Positions 12,410 through 24,765 of a DNA stretch of 64,000 nt are shown here, piece by piece. Made by a program: the position numbers and the translations under genes. The notes below the pieces were generated by a model. It saw nothing but the letters and a program-made list of their open reading frames with translations, was not told the DNA's origin and did no database searches. Source of the stretch: Equus caballus (lineage: Eukaryota > Chordata > Mammalia > Perissodactyla > Equidae); the NCBI RefSeq assembly GCF_041296265.1, contig NC_091690.1, positions 72,299,501 through 72,363,500 of the forward strand. Direction: 5' to 3'. Positions within the stretch are counted from its first letter, which is position 1, and each line of letters begins with the position of its first letter.

Positions 12410-13505
12410 ATAAGACAAGGCCACTTGGTACCTAACTGGAACAAAACCAGTTAAGAATGGAATAAAACAGTGAGTGGGTCCATGCACACATGGATACAGA
12501 TGCACACATGTTTACAGAAGTGTTTCCTTGCTGCTGACTCAAGAAATAGATGCAGAAGAGGAAGAAGGATTCCGGTCTTCAGTGCGTTGTCTTAACACCT
12601 TTGTTTTGCACTGACAAGATGGAAAATAAATTACATTAATTTTTGAAGCCCATAGGGTTGGATGCCTAACATTTAGGCAAGAGAAAATAAACCAAAACAG
12701 ATCCATTTAGATAAAATGGAAATTTGCAAACTTATGTCCCTTGAAAAAATCTGAATAGACGGTGAATTATAAACAGGAAAGGCTGAAGCATGGGACAGGA
12801 GTGGCACACGATACACTTGGAAATCAGCTAAGGAGTCCAGAGGGACACTGCCAAAGAACACAAGCTGTGACAGCACCTCCAATAACCATGGATCATGAGC
12901 CACATGTGTCATGTGTCTGCCAAGTAGAATTCATTGGGATTCTAGAAAATGTGAGAAAAAAAGAGAAAACCTAGAACCTGTGCCAAAGAAGCACTGCTGG
13001 GCCAGTGTGAGGCAGAGCCTTGTAAACGTCCCCTGACAACTCTGGAGAATTAAAAGGGCAGCCTCAGTCTCCTTTCCTGTAAAATGGGAGTACCAATGCC
13101 TTCTCTCCTACCTCACCAGGGGTTATGAGGATCAAGTGAGAAGCTGGGAAAAAGCACTTTATAAAAGCAAAAGCTCATACAAATGTAAAGGTAAGGACAA
13201 TGCCTTGGGAAGGATTTTGTCAGGACAGTGTGGAACTGCCAGGGAAGAAGTGTTTGAAAGACACAGTTGTCTGGAAATGAGACCAAAGGAACCAGGGGCT
13301 CGAGGGCTGGGGGTGACAGGGGTGCTGTGCAGCCACAGGATCCCCACTCCCATGCACTCCCCACTCCCTGGCTGGCTTGTGCAGCACTTTGAAGGGCGCG
13401 GGACTTGGGGAAAAAGAGGTAAATGTCTGGTTGAGAGCCTAAAGTAGTAGGACTCAGAGTTTTTGGAAAATTATTATGACTCAATAAAGGAATCCACACC
13501 CTGGG
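12410..13505 (+). other. UCP3: UCP3 3' UTR
   Basis: The sequence after the TGA has no gene of its own. AATAAA hexamers occur at 12461-12466, 12625-12630, 12686-12691 and 13483-13488. The last gives a 3' UTR of about 1.1 kb, which fits the long UCP3 mRNA known in human muscle. The earlier hexamers could give shorter forms. Confidence 0.65.
13483..13488 (+). terminator. UCP3: Probable UCP3 distal poly(A) signal
   Basis: AATAAA in the context gactcaataaaggaatcc. Chosen over the proximal hexamers because it gives a 3' UTR length close to that of the long human transcript. Confidence 0.55.
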
Positions 13506-14950
13506 TGTGGGAATAAGAACAGCCACTTTTCTGCCTTCTCTTTCTTGGATAGAATTTCCCTTTCTCACTTCAGGCTTCCTGTTTTTCGGGCTGGGCCAGA
13601 TCTGGCCCCACACGCCCACACTGCCTTCTGCCCCCTCACAGGCTGGTTGCTCTGCCTTTCAGGGCTTCGGCTCCTGCATCTGTACAAGGCGGTCTTGAAC
13701 CAGACAACCTCCTTCTGAACTTGAGACTGGACATCTCTCAGGTTGATAATGGGGACCCAGAATGCCAATGTCTCTTTCTGCTTCTTAGCAGCTTGTGTGG
13801 CTCTGATGACGGTTAGAACTGGGTTCAAACCTCACCCACCCCACCTGACTAGGAACCTAACCGCGGGGGCTCCTTGTGCCTCAGTGTCCTACCAGAGAAG
13901 TGGGAACAGCACTCCCTACCTGGCAGGAATGCTCGGCAGTGTCATCCCTCCTTCCCTGCCCTGATTCCTCCATACCTGGGAAAAAGCGAATATCCACTCA
14001 ACCCTCAGTTGTTTCCTAAGTTTAATTTACAATTTTAGATCATCTACATATGAACCTGGAAAATCCAAACAAAAGCAAAAAAATAAAATTTATTTTGATT
14101 TAATGTCTGGTTTGCTTTCAAATAAAAACCATATTTAAAATGTTCTCTTTCTTTTGACTTAACTGACGTGCAAATAATTCTTAAACTCCTGGTCTCAGTT
14201 TGTAAGTTCCTACAGGCCAAGGACTATGTCTTCCAGTAATTTCTATATAGCAATATTAACACATCTTCTACCCAGAGCATACTATTTAGATGATGATGCT
14301 GAAAGAGAGGGATAAATGCCTCTAAGAGATATTTTGATTGGGATCAGAAGCCTAGTGACCTCCAAGTTTAGGCTTTGGGGGAAGGGAAAACAAGATTGGT
14401 GGGAGGTTTTCTGGGCAAAATCCTAGATCTCTTCCCCCACTTCTTAAGGCAGAGGTTGAACCAAATGGCCTAAGACTCTAAAGTTCTGTGATTCTAATGA
14501 CTAAGAGACAGCTTCCTCCAAGCCACGTGTTCCCTTCCTAGTCCTGACCCCAATTTCTGCCACCAGGAACCCCAGGATGCAAACTCACAAAGAGGTCAGA
14601 TCACCAGTTGAGGCCCACACAAGGAAGCCGGCTGCTTAGTTCTGTGCACCCATGCCCCCACCGCACACCCACAGACACCTATCTCCATCATGTCATTCAA
14701 CTGAAATCTGCTCTTTCTCAGACTCTTCTAGTGTATTAGACTAAAATGAGATAGTTTGGGCCCTGACTCAGTCATATTGATGACATAATGGATAAGTGAC
14801 TTCACAGAAATCTTGTAAGTAAAGGTAATATTTTATAGGAATATTTTATTGAGGAGGAATGAACGTTAAGTAAGGAAATATAATTATATGTCTATAGATA
14901 AGTTAATTTGTGTCAGGACACTTTGAAAACTGCAGAGTGCTAAACAACAA
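13506..14950. other. Intergenic, no gene seen
   Basis: No long ORF with recognisable content and no clear splice-linked exons were found. The sequence is AT-rich in the middle (about 14000-14130) and otherwise unremarkable. Confidence 0.5.
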
Positions 14951-15400
14951 AAATATGCATTGTACATACAGTATAAGCCACTTATTATAATAGGTGCTAA
15001 GGTGAACGAAGCCAGTCCTGCCTTTAAAGAATTCATTGATGTGGAGGGTAGTGGGGCAGGAAAGACAAACCATACAGAGTGATAAAAGCCACAACAGAGA
15101 TATGCACAAGGCACTCAAGGGTGGGAACACAGATGAAGGACACCTGACCTGGTTTGGGGGCCAGGAAGCTTCTTGGAGGAAGACATCTAAAGGACAAGTA
15201 GGAGTTATTCAGGTAAAAGAGGGAGGTGAAAGTCATTCTAGGCAGAGGGAATGGCTTGTGCAAAGGCCTAGAAACAAGGCAAGAACAAGGGGCATTCAAG
15301 TTTGGCCAGCTGTCAATATGGCCAGGTTGCAGACCTAAAGGGAGGCAGTGAGAGAGATGGGATGAAAATGGGGGCCCTGAAAGGCTGTAATAGCAACTCA
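14950..15400 (+). repeat. LINE-2 relic
   Basis: Contains L2 3'-end hallmarks in sense orientation: a run about a store of transported goods in frame with GGCAGAGGGAATGGCTTGTG-like and TGCAAAGGCC-like cores near 15235-15270. Ends are approximate. Confidence 0.6.
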
Positions 15401-15797
15401 TTATGGACTGAATGCTTGTGTCCCCTTAAAATTCATATGCTGAAGCACTAACCCTCAATGTGATGGTATTTGGAGCTTGGACCTTTGGGAGGTCATTAGG
15501 TTTAGTTGAGGTCATGAGGGTGGGGTCCCCATGATAGGATTAGTGTCCTTATAAGAAGAGGAAAAGAAACTAGAGTTCCACCCCCCGCCCCACCCCCACA
15601 CACATCGTCCTGCCATGTGAGGACACAGTGAGAAGTCTGTCTGCAAGTCAGGAAGAAGGCCCACACCAGGGAACCGAATCAACCGACACCTTGATCTTGG
15701 ACTTCCCAGCCTCCAGAACAGTGAGAAACAAAATCCCTTTGTTAGAGCCGCCCAGTCTATGGTACTTTGTTATGGCAGCCCAAGCTGACTAAGACAC
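15400..15797 (+). repeat. MaLR (MLT1-type) solitary LTR fossil
   Basis: Runs from the TGGACTGAATGCTTGTGTCC region to CAGCCCAAGCTGACTAAGAC and has the MLT1 layout, including the CCATGTGAGGACACAG and TTGGACTTCCCAGCCTCCAG blocks. No internal region is attached. It is a mammal-wide, old (probably more than 80 My) ERVL-MaLR relic. Confidence 0.85.
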
Positions 15798-16429
15798 CAC
15801 ATTAAGGAGTATGGAGAATTCTGAGGGTAATGTGGAGCAGCCGAAGTGTTGGAAGTAGGGATGACGGACTACAGCGTAAAGAATGAATTAGTGGAGTGGA
15901 CTCTGGTCGTAGGAAGACGAGGCTGTTGTCGCAACCCAGGCAAGAGTACCAGAAGTGGGAGCTGAGTGAATGGAATAGTAATAAAGTCAATAGACTTTGG
16001 AAAGATTCCATTTGGAAGGAGTAGTGAGAGAAGGGTAATGCTCACATGTTTTAAATAACATATAAATATCCTCAGTAATATTCCCAGCAAATCATTTTCT
16101 GGCCTCTAAACCAAACCACTTGGGTAGTAACAGACTCACCATCTCCAGCTCTGCCTAGGAGAGAGCTTTCTGATAATGATCAACGGCACAGATCTTGTAG
16201 CATTTATTGCTTTATCCACTTCTGTTATTTCTTAGACATATGCATGGGGAACTTAGGAGCCCCTCTGACAGCTTCCCACAGCCTGGTCTAACTCTGTTTA
16301 CCTGTCTGACAGCCCTACTAGCCTGTAAGTCCCTTGCAGGTATGCACAGGGCCATGTTTACAATTGTATCTCTCGCCCTTAGCAAAGTGCCTGAACATTG
16401 CAAAATGAATGAATGAATGAATGAATGGA

Positions 16430-17905
16430 TTTTTTAGTCAATTTTTAAAATTGTAGTAAAATGCACATAACAGAATTTGCCATCTTAAGCCTTTTAACTG
16501 TGCAGTTCAGTGGTATTAAGTACATTCATATTGTTGTGCAGCCGTCCATCCCCAGAACTCTTGTCATCTTGCAAAACTGAACCTCTATACCCATTAAACA
16601 ATAACTCCTCATTTCCCCTCCCCCACAGCCCCTGGTGACCACCATTACACCTGTCTCTATGAATTTACTACCCTAGGTACCTCACATAAGTGGAATCATG
16701 TAGTATTTATCTTTTTGTGACTGGCTTCTTTCACTTAGCATAACGTCCTCAAGGTTCATCTTTGCTGTAGCATGTGTCAGAATTTCCTTCCTTTTAAAGG
16801 CTGAAAAATATTCCATTATATGTATACACCATGTTTTGCTTATCCATTCATTTATCAATAGATGCTTAGGTTGCTCTGCCTTTTGGCTATTGCGAATAAT
16901 GCTGCTGCAAACACGGGTGTACAAATGTCTCTTCAAGACCCTCTTTCCATTCTTTCGGGTATATACCCAGAAGGGGAATTGCTGGATCACATGGTAGTTC
17001 TATTTTTCAGTTTTTGAGGAACTTCCATTCTTCATTCCCACCAACAGTGCACAAGGGTTCCAATTTCTCCACAACCTCACCAACACATATTTTCCATTTT
17101 TAAAAATAACCATCCCAATGAGTACGAAGTGCCATCTCATTGTGGTTTTGATTTGCATTTACATAATGATTAGTGATTTTGAGCATCTTTTCATGTGCTT
17201 ATTGGCCATTTCTATATCTTCTTTGGAGAAATGTCTATTCAAGTCATTTGCCCATTTTTGAATTGGGTTGGGTTTTCTTCCCCCACATTCTTTTTTTTTT
17301 GAGGAAGTTTAGCCCTGAGCAAAATCTGCCGCCAATCTTCCTCTTTTTTGTTGTTGTTGTTGAGGAAGAGTGGCCCTTAGCTAACATCCATGCCCATCTT
17401 CCTCTACTTTATATGTGGGATGCCTGCCACAGCTTAGCTTGACAAGTAGTGCGTAGGTCCACAACCAAACCAGCAAACCCCAGGCCACTGAAGTGGAACT
17501 TGTGAACTTAACCTCTGTGCCACCAGGCCAGCCCCTGAATTGGTTTTTTTGTTGTTATTGAGTTTTAGGAGTTCTCTATATATTCTGGATATTAATTCCT
17601 TATCAGATACGTGATTTGCAAATATTTTACCCCATTCTGTAGGTTGCCCTTTTACTCTGTTGATTGTGTCCTTTGATGCGCAGAAGTTATTAATTTTCAT
17701 GAACTCCAATTTGTCGATGTTTTCTTTTGTTGCCTGTGCCTTTGGGGTCACAGCCAAGAAATCAATGCCAAATCTCATATTGTGAAGCTTTTGCCCTGTG
17801 TTTTCTTCTAAGACTTTTATAGTTTTGTCTCTTATATTTAGGTCTTTGATCCATTTTGAGTTAGTTTTTGTATATATTATTAGGTAAGGGTGCAAGTTCA
17901 TTGTA
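16430..17905 (-). repeat. LINE-1 3' portion, 5'-truncated, with an ERE inside
   Basis: The plus strand reads the reverse complement of an L1 3' half. Fragments of ORF2 C-terminal coding sequence are open on the minus strand at 16682-16990 (contains HIMEYFSAFKRKEI) and 17434-17901 (contains PEWGK-like wording as PTEWGKIFANHVSDKELISR). An ERE SINE splits it at about 17285-17537. Confidence 0.85.
17285..17537 (-). repeat. ERE-type SINE inside the L1
   Basis: Inverted copy with the head ccaccaggccagcccc at the right. The flanking L1 text tgaattgg is repeated on both sides, which supports insertion into the older L1. Confidence 0.8.
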
Positions 17906-17947
17906 AAATGAATAAATTTTTAAAAGATAAAGAAAATCCCCTTCCTT

Positions 17948-18206
17948 GGGGCCGGCCCTGCGGCCCAGTGGTTAAGTTTGCATTGCTCCACTTCCCGGGC
18001 CCGGGGTTTTGCCAGTTTGGATCCCAGGCGCAGACATGTCACCCCTTGTCAGGCCATGCTGAGGCAGCATCCCACATAGCACCAGAGGCACTCACAACTA
18101 GAATATACAACTATATACTGGAGGGCTTTGGGGAGAAGAAAAGAAGAAAGAAGAAGATTGGCAACAGTTGTTAGCTCAGGGGCCAATCTTTAAAAAAAAA
18201 AAAAAA
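17948..18206 (+). repeat. ERE-type SINE
   Basis: Starts ggggccggccctgcggccca and ends in an A-rich tail after ggccaatcttt. The short repeat cccttcct flanks it. Confidence 0.85.
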
Positions 18207-18499
18207 CCCTTCCTAAAATATAGCTTTGCTGTTGGGAGCCCAAAATACTGACATCTATTTTTGCAGGGGTGGAAATCTCTTGAGTATATGAATATACGTC
18301 TGAATTCACGTAAAGGGAATGAGTATGGACCTTATAACAAATACCAAAATAAGAATCCCAGCTCTGATACTTACCAGCTATGTGACAAAGGTCAAATTCT
18401 TGGTCTCCCTGAGCCTCAGTTTCTTTATCTATAAAATATGGGTAATAATTTGGCAGACAGCAGAAGTCCACAGCTTTGTCAGCTAAAAGTAGTGAAATT

Positions 18500-19690
18500 T
18501 GTAGAAAAGAAACTGGATTTCCCATGCACTGTTGGTGGCAATGTAAGATAGTACTGCCACTTCAGAAAAATTTGATTTCTTAAAATGTTAAATATACATC
18601 TACCATCTGATCCAGCCATCCTACTCCTAGATATATACCGAAATGAAAGTATATGTCCACAAAAAATCTTGTACATGAATTCCCGTAACAGCTTGATTCA
18701 TAATTCAAAAAATGGAAATAATCCAAATGCCGATCAACTGGGGAGTAGACAGACAAAATGTTCTCTATCACTATGATGGAATACTGTTCAGCAATAAAAA
18801 AGGAGCAAACTACTGACACAAGCATTAACATGAATGAACCTCAAAAAACATTATGTTAAGTAAAAGAAGCCAGACACCAAAGACTACATTAATGTGAAAA
18901 TTGTAGAAAATGCAAAACTGTAAAGACAAAAAGATCAGTGCTTATCTAGGGCTGGAGGTGAGAGAAGAAAATGACTGCAAACAAACACAATAGAACTTCT
19001 GCGGGTGGTGGAAGTATTTTAAAACTGGATTGTGGTAATTGTTGCACAATTATATAAATTTACTAAGAATTAATTAAAATGCACACTTACCAATAGGTGA
19101 ATTGTGTGGTATTTAAGTTGTACCTCAATAAGACTGTTGAAAGTGAAAAAGGGACTGTCCTACTTCATAGCAGTACTATTGGAATAGACAAAAACTGGAA
19201 ACAACTCAAACACCTATTGATAGTACAATGGATAAACTGGATATGTTCATACAATAGAATACTATAGAGCAATGAGAATTAAAGAACTACAACTTCATGT
19301 AACTTGGATGAATCTCACAAATACAATCTTGAGTGAAAGAAACAAAATAGTACTACTGTATAATTCCATTTATATAATGTTGAAGAACAGGTAAAACAAA
19401 TGGTGTTAGAAATCAAAATAGTGGTTATTCTCTGAGTGGGACTATTGACTGGGAGGGAGCATGAAGGGTTGTTTCTGGGGTGTTAATAATGTTTCTTTTT
19501 TTTTAAATTTTCTAATTTTATTTCTTCAGCTTTATTGAAGTATAATTGACAAATAATGTTAATAATGTTTCTTGATGTGTGGTTATTACATGAGGATGTT
19601 CACTTTATGAAAGTTTATCAGGCTGTGCACTTAGGATTTATGCACTGTTCTATATGTATTTTATACTTCAATAAAAAGTTAGCTTTAAAA
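18500..19690 (+). repeat. Two LINE-1 3' ends in tandem
   Basis: Both 18500-19150 and 19150-19690 carry the sense L1 C-terminal/3' UTR pattern. This includes a TGGAATACTGTTCAGCAATA-type block near 18777 and CAATAGAATACTATAGAGCA near 19252, with a terminal CAATAAAAAG at about 19669. They are probably two separate 5'-truncated copies or a duplicated one. Confidence 0.75.
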
Positions 19691-19699
19691 GTGCACTTA

Positions 19700-19879
19700 T
19701 GGGCCAGCCCTGTGGCCTAGTAGTTAAGTTGGGAGCGCTCTGCTTCAGTGGCCCAGGTTTGGTTCCTGGGCACGTACCTACACCACTCGTCAGCTGCCAT
19801 GCTCTGGCAGTGACCCACCTACAAAATAGAGGAAGACTGGCACAGATGTTAACTCAGACCAAATCTTACTCAGAAAAAA
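19700..19879 (+). repeat. ERE-type SINE
   Basis: Starts tgggccagccctgtggccta. A 13-bp perfect target-site duplication, aaaagtgcactta, lies at 19687-19699 and 19880-19892. Confidence 0.9.
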
Positions 19880-19941
19880 AAAAGTGCACTTAACTTGAAG
19901 AAGAGATCACTGGCGATCTCCAAGTAGTATGTGTGCGTGTC

Positions 19942-19975
19942 TGTGCACCTGTGTGTGTGTGTGTGTATGTGTATA
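19942..19975 (+). repeat. (GT)n microsatellite
   Basis: An impure GT/TG run, interrupted by cac and ta units. A second short (CA)n tract lies at 20289-20308. Confidence 0.8.
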
Positions 19976-21713
19976 GGGATGATGAGAGGAACTTGCCAGG
20001 CAGAGATCTGAGGAAGACCGTTCCAGAAAAAGGGAGCAAGTAGTCCACAGGCCCTACGGGAATGAGCTTAGCATGTTCAAAGAACAAAAAGAAGGTTTGT
20101 GTGGCTGGTGTAAAGTGAATGAGGAGAGGAATGTGAGATCATTCGTTTATTCATTCATTAGATATGTAAGAGGTGTGCCAGAAGCTGAGAAGATAGTCAA
20201 TTGTTTGGAAAGTTTGGCAGAAAAAGGAAGGAGAAAAAATAGCCTTTGTATAAGGTGTAGGAAAGTCTTGAGGGTTCCTTTGAATTTATACACACACACA
20301 CACACAGTAAAAGGACGGAAATATTGAAGATGGGGGGAAAAGACTGCAGAAGCAAGGTCCTGGAGAAAACAGAAGAGTGTAGAATAATGAATACAGGTGG
20401 GAGGGATCGCTCTGGAAAGGATATGGGAAACCTAGAAATAAAATAGACGCATACAGGCAAAAATTTAGAAATGGAGAAAAGTAAAATGGAGGCATTCTCC
20501 AATCTTTTCATTGAAATTGGGAAATGGTCACATATGAGAGTAGGTTAGTGGGTCTGGAGAGTTATTTATAAGAAAGATGAATTTAAAAGCTCTTTTTTTC
20601 CTTAAAACGTAATTTAATGCAGAAACTTGGATCCTCTGATGCACCCCTGACCCTGTTAGCTGTTCTCTGCCCTGCTGAGCTCTCCAGAGGGCAGCCCAGG
20701 CATTCTAAAGTGTAAGGTGCCAGGCCTCTAGCAGGCTCCCCAGCACTGTCCCAGGGCCCTCGCACCATAGACATGCAGTTCCACATCAGGCACAGCCACC
20801 CACAGAGCAAGCTGCCCGCCAACACGGGTCTTGGAAATTCACAGAGAAAATATGCAAAGCAGGTTGTCCTCTACGTAGCTACAATCAGTTATGATACACA
20901 AAATATGACTTAAACATGTCAAGAAAGATGAACGCAAATACTTTGAGGAACTATTACAGCCAAGATTATTTCATGCTGTACCTTTACCATTTATTGGATA
21001 TTACAGTAAGGGGCCTGAAGATAACACCATTTTCACCTTGTGGAGATTATGGAGGACATTATGAACAATAAGAAAATTCATGCTTCATTGCCCAATTTTA
21101 CTAGGGCTGACTGTCTAAGTTTTTTTTGGCATAAAAAGATACCAGTATGTTGATATTACAAATCAGTATAGATTATCAAATTTTTTCTTTTTGAAATTTG
21201 AGGAATGGTCACATCTTCTAACAATAAAACCAGTGGAAACGGCCATAGAGGCATGATGGGTGGCGTAGGCTGGTCAGATCACAAAAATGACATACAGATA
21301 TACATTTTACCTGATAAATATACTATAGATAACATCACTGATTCAGGTCCTCAACTCCCTGGATCACCAGATGACAATGTGGTATGCAGTTTATATAACA
21401 AAGAATTTATTTATTTGACTGTATCAATATCTAATAACAATTTTATTCTCTGAAAGATTTTGTAATGAATTGAATGCAAGATGACTGGGTGATTCCTTTG
21501 AAATTCTATATTTCTTTCAATAGATGAGCACAACAATGTTGCAGAGCTTGCAAATATCCTTGAGATGGACTTTTTTCTGGTTAAGAATAATATCTTCGTG
21601 TATAACTGATTAGTCTTTGCCCATGAGGAGAGACACGTAATAAATGTGAATCCACTTCATTCATCATGGTGGAATGTTCCATCTGTAAACAGACTTAAAA
21701 ATACTTTTGATCC

Positions 21714-21914
21714 TATTGATAAGGAGATCTGATCGGTGGTTACCAGGGAAAGGGGGGGGTGGGGGGAGGGCACAGAGGGGGAAGTGGTGTACCCACAACA
21801 TGACTAACAAAAATGTACAACTGAAATCTCACAAGGTTGTAATCTATTATAACATTAATAAAAAAAAAAAATCAGTTCACTACTGCTTAACCTAAAAAAA
21901 AAAAAAAAAAAAAA
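21714..21914 (+). repeat. 5'-truncated LINE-1 tail inside the FAM91A1 pseudogene
   Basis: A roughly 200-bp L1 3' UTR end with a G-rich run (about 21750-21775), ATGTACAACTGAAATCTCAC and a poly(A) tail. The 11-bp duplication acttttgatcc at 21703-21713 and 21915-21925 is perfect. Removing one copy rejoins pseudogene text NTFDP to QK, matching the parent protein at STLDPQK. Confidence 0.9.
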
Positions 21915-22357
21915 ACTTTTGATCCACAAAAGATATTTCTATCACAGGATGGTGAGGAAAGTAGTTCCTGAACAAGAAGCTTTGTCAGCTCTGATACTCA
22001 TACAAATAGTCAAGATCCAGCGGACACAGCCAGGATAAGCAGTTTGGATCCGTCTACAGGACACACAAAGCATATTGCTTTCCTATTTGACTCAATTCTT
22101 ACCTTTTTAATGATGGGAAATCTTTCATCGAACGTTGGCAAACTCTCACCTAAGTTTCTGGACAGCTTCCTTACAGGACTAGAAAAGGTTCAAAACACTG
22201 AAGAAGAAGTGAATACTGCAGAGATATTTTGATCAGGCACTTACTCTGAGAAACACAAAACTGTCTCTGCATCATAATAATGATATAGTTGCACAACTGC
22301 CTAGCCAGAACAACCCAATTATGGTTTTCTTCTGAATCTCTTACACTGTGAGAGCCG

Positions 22358-22544
22358 CCTTTTTGTTGTTGTTGTTGGGAAAGATTTGCCCTGAGCTAAC
22401 ATCTGTGCCAATCTTCCTCTATTTTGCCTGTGGGTCGCCACAACATGGCCACCAAGGAGTGGTGTAGGTCCACACCTGAGAACTGAACCCAGGCTGTCCA
22501 AGAGCATGCCCAACTTAACCACTAGGCCACAGGGCCAGCCCTCA
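22358..22544 (-). repeat. ERE-type SINE inside the FAM91A1 pseudogene
   Basis: Inverted copy with head ccacagggccagccct at the right. Target-site duplication tgtgagagcc at 22348-22357 and tgtgaaagcc at 22545-22554. It splits the pseudogene in the CESLL region. Confidence 0.9.
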
Positions 22545-23510
22545 TGTGAAAGCCTTCTTGATTTGGACCCTGCGACTTGCAGCAGAGTTCTAAACAAAAA
22601 TTACACATTGCTTGTTTCCGTGCCTCCTCTCACTAACAAATTCAGTCCATTGGCAATAGTACTCCTCAGAATATTAGGCCAGTTATCCAGAAGTCACTGC
22701 CCAGAAGTCAGATGCTCATTTCTTTTACTGTCCAAAGGTACAAGACTTTAAAAACCATCAGATATATTTCAGGGTTATTATTGAGCATTAGTAATGTTTT
22801 GAATTCATAATCCTGAAGTGATTCTTACTCCAGATTAGCTCATGATGTTGAATGATGGGATGAAACCTTTTCCATTTGGCAAAACAGAACAAGGAGAGTT
22901 TGCCTGTGTCAATATGCGTGTTGACAAAACACTGCAAATATCAAGGAGCAAAGTGGGCTTGCAGAGATTTCTGTGGATACGTCCCCATGTCTACGCTTCT
23001 AGTCAACAAACAAACAGAAAACTTGGTGGTGCTTCTGATGAGAAAGAACCTGCTTTAACTTCCGGCTCAGAGCAAATGAAAGTATAGAATCATTTGAAAT
23101 GGTCATTGAGGAAGTAACGGCAGATTCAACAACAAAACAGAACTCATGTTGCCACAACAGAAGCCAACCAGTTTCCTCTTGAGCTGTGCTTTCAAATTCC
23201 ACTGTTTAGCTCTGACTTAAATTAGAAAGTTTGTAGAAAAACTGCTACCCACAACATAATTGAAGAAAGCCTTCAAAACTGTGACATTTCAGTAGAAAAC
23301 TCTCCAGACGTCCTTTGTTCACTCATTCTAGGAAGGTGCTTCAATGCTGAATATTCACCCTGAGGCCAGATTTTTCAAGTTTGCTTAACTATCTTATACT
23401 GATATGGAAGTTCCATTTCTTGCAAAGAATGTAATAGAGATGGCATCTTATCAGAATGGAGTAGAGTGTCATCTTTCTCGCTTCTCGCTGCTAATCTTTA
23501 TTTGCAATAA

Positions 23511-24300
23511 CTTACTTGCATCATTTGTTATTCACCCTTGGTGTCTTTTTATCTTTCTTAAAATTAGCTTTATAGTGCCAGTCACTGAAAAGCATACTGC
23601 TGGTGCAGTATAATTTATACTTAAATGATGTTAAAATTATGTTGTGTTGTAGTTTGGAAAACATTGAATATTGTCTGGAGTCTTGCTCATTATAGCATGC
23701 CCTAATGCAACAAGAAGCTGCTTTTTTTTTAATTGGCCCGCAGGTTGTTTCTTTCTTTCTTTTTTTTTAACAAAGAGCTTTTCAGCACTGTATTTGTGTC
23801 TTGAAGCAATCTGCACTTCATTTTATAAATCTAACGATAAACTTTATAGGCTTTATGATGACTGTTAACATTTATAAGCAGTCACTATGAATATTGTAAT
23901 GGTGATTTTATGTGTTAGTTTATCAAACATAAATCTTGTTTAATTTTATGTTTTGTTCCTTACACTTTCGGGGATAACGGAAAGCAATTTAACTCTTCCT
24001 GTGACAAGACTTCTTAGTATTTAGAATAAAAAGAGCATAAAACAATAAACATCCAGTATTGAGAGACAGTATGATGAGGCATTAAGAATTCCTATGGGTA
24101 TCTATAAATTATGTCTATCAGTTGAACCCTGTTGAAGGTATGCAAATGAGCATAGCTATATATAATTTAACCTTGTTTTATAAAGTCTTAACTCATAAAG
24201 ATTCACTGATATTTCATGAGAAGTTTTGGAAAACACTCTTTTTTTTAATCCATTTAGAATTTATTCAAAGTGCAATAAGCAGCCCTTGATGTTATCATAG
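23511..24300 (+). pseudogene. Probable FAM91A1 retrocopy 3' UTR
   Basis: AT-rich sequence following the ancestral stop with no repeat signature of its own. It contains caataaacatcc near 24043, a possible old poly(A) signal. I infer that it came in with the retrocopy. No convincing poly(A) tail or matching target-site duplication was found, so the right end is open. Confidence 0.45.
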
Positions 24301-24309
24301 TCCAATTTG

Positions 24310-24765
24310 CATTTTGTTTTTATTTTTTTATAACAGCTTTATAGAAATATAACACACATACCATACAATTCATCCATTTAAAGAATACAATTTAATGGTT
24401 TTTAGTATACACAGAGTTGTGCAACCATCACCACAATCAATTTTGGAACATTTTTACCACCACCCCTTACCCTTTAGCTGTCATGTCCCATAGCCCCCAT
24501 CCTCCCCAGCCCTCCTTTTTGTCTCCATAGATTTGCCTATTCTGGACATTTCAAAGAAATGGAAACATACAATATGTGGTGTTTTGTGACTGGCTTCTTT
24601 CACTTAGCACAATGTTTTCAAGATTCATTCATGTTGTGACATATATCAGTACTTCATTCCTTTTTATTACTGAATAATATTCCATGGTTTGGGTATACTA
24701 TGTTTTATTTATTCATTCAACAACTGATGGACATTTGGGGTTATTTCCATTTTTGACAAACATCC
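24310..24765 (-). repeat. LINE-1 3' end, antisense
   Basis: Reads TTTGTGACTGGCTTCTTTCA and the ATTCCATGG to CAACTGATGGACATTTGGGG series typical of reverse-complemented L1 3' ends. It is a second copy of the pattern seen near 16720-16860. Confidence 0.8.

Larger units (their letters stand above)
20761..23510 (+). pseudogene. FAM91A1P: Processed pseudogene of FAM91A1
   Basis: An intronless, much-altered copy of the 838-residue FAM91A1 coding sequence (a vesicle-tethering partner of TBC1D23). I matched it by translating short runs in all three plus frames and comparing with remembered human protein. In order: QFHIRH then KLPAN (20775 on), HVKKDERKYFEELL (20920), DSGPQLPGSPDDNVV (21340), DEHNNVAELANILEMD (21525), [14 protein letters not shown] (22053), [18 protein letters not shown] (22567), LLSKGTRL (22728) and ESFEMVIEE (23086). 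The natural stop TAA falls at 23508-23510 after AANLYLQ. Frames shift repeatedly and stops are many, so it is dead. Parent genes have many introns; their absence shows retroposition. An L1 tail and an ERE SINE later broke into it. 5' UTR-like sequence may start near 20600, and 3' UTR sequence probably runs to about 24300. Confidence 0.92.

Noticed and set aside
13113-13619. 168-codon minus-strand ORF
   Set aside because: Antisense to the UCP3 3' UTR, no recognisable motif.
16682-17901. Minus-strand ORFs with protein-like composition
   Set aside because: They are LINE-1 ORF2 C-terminal remnants, not host genes.
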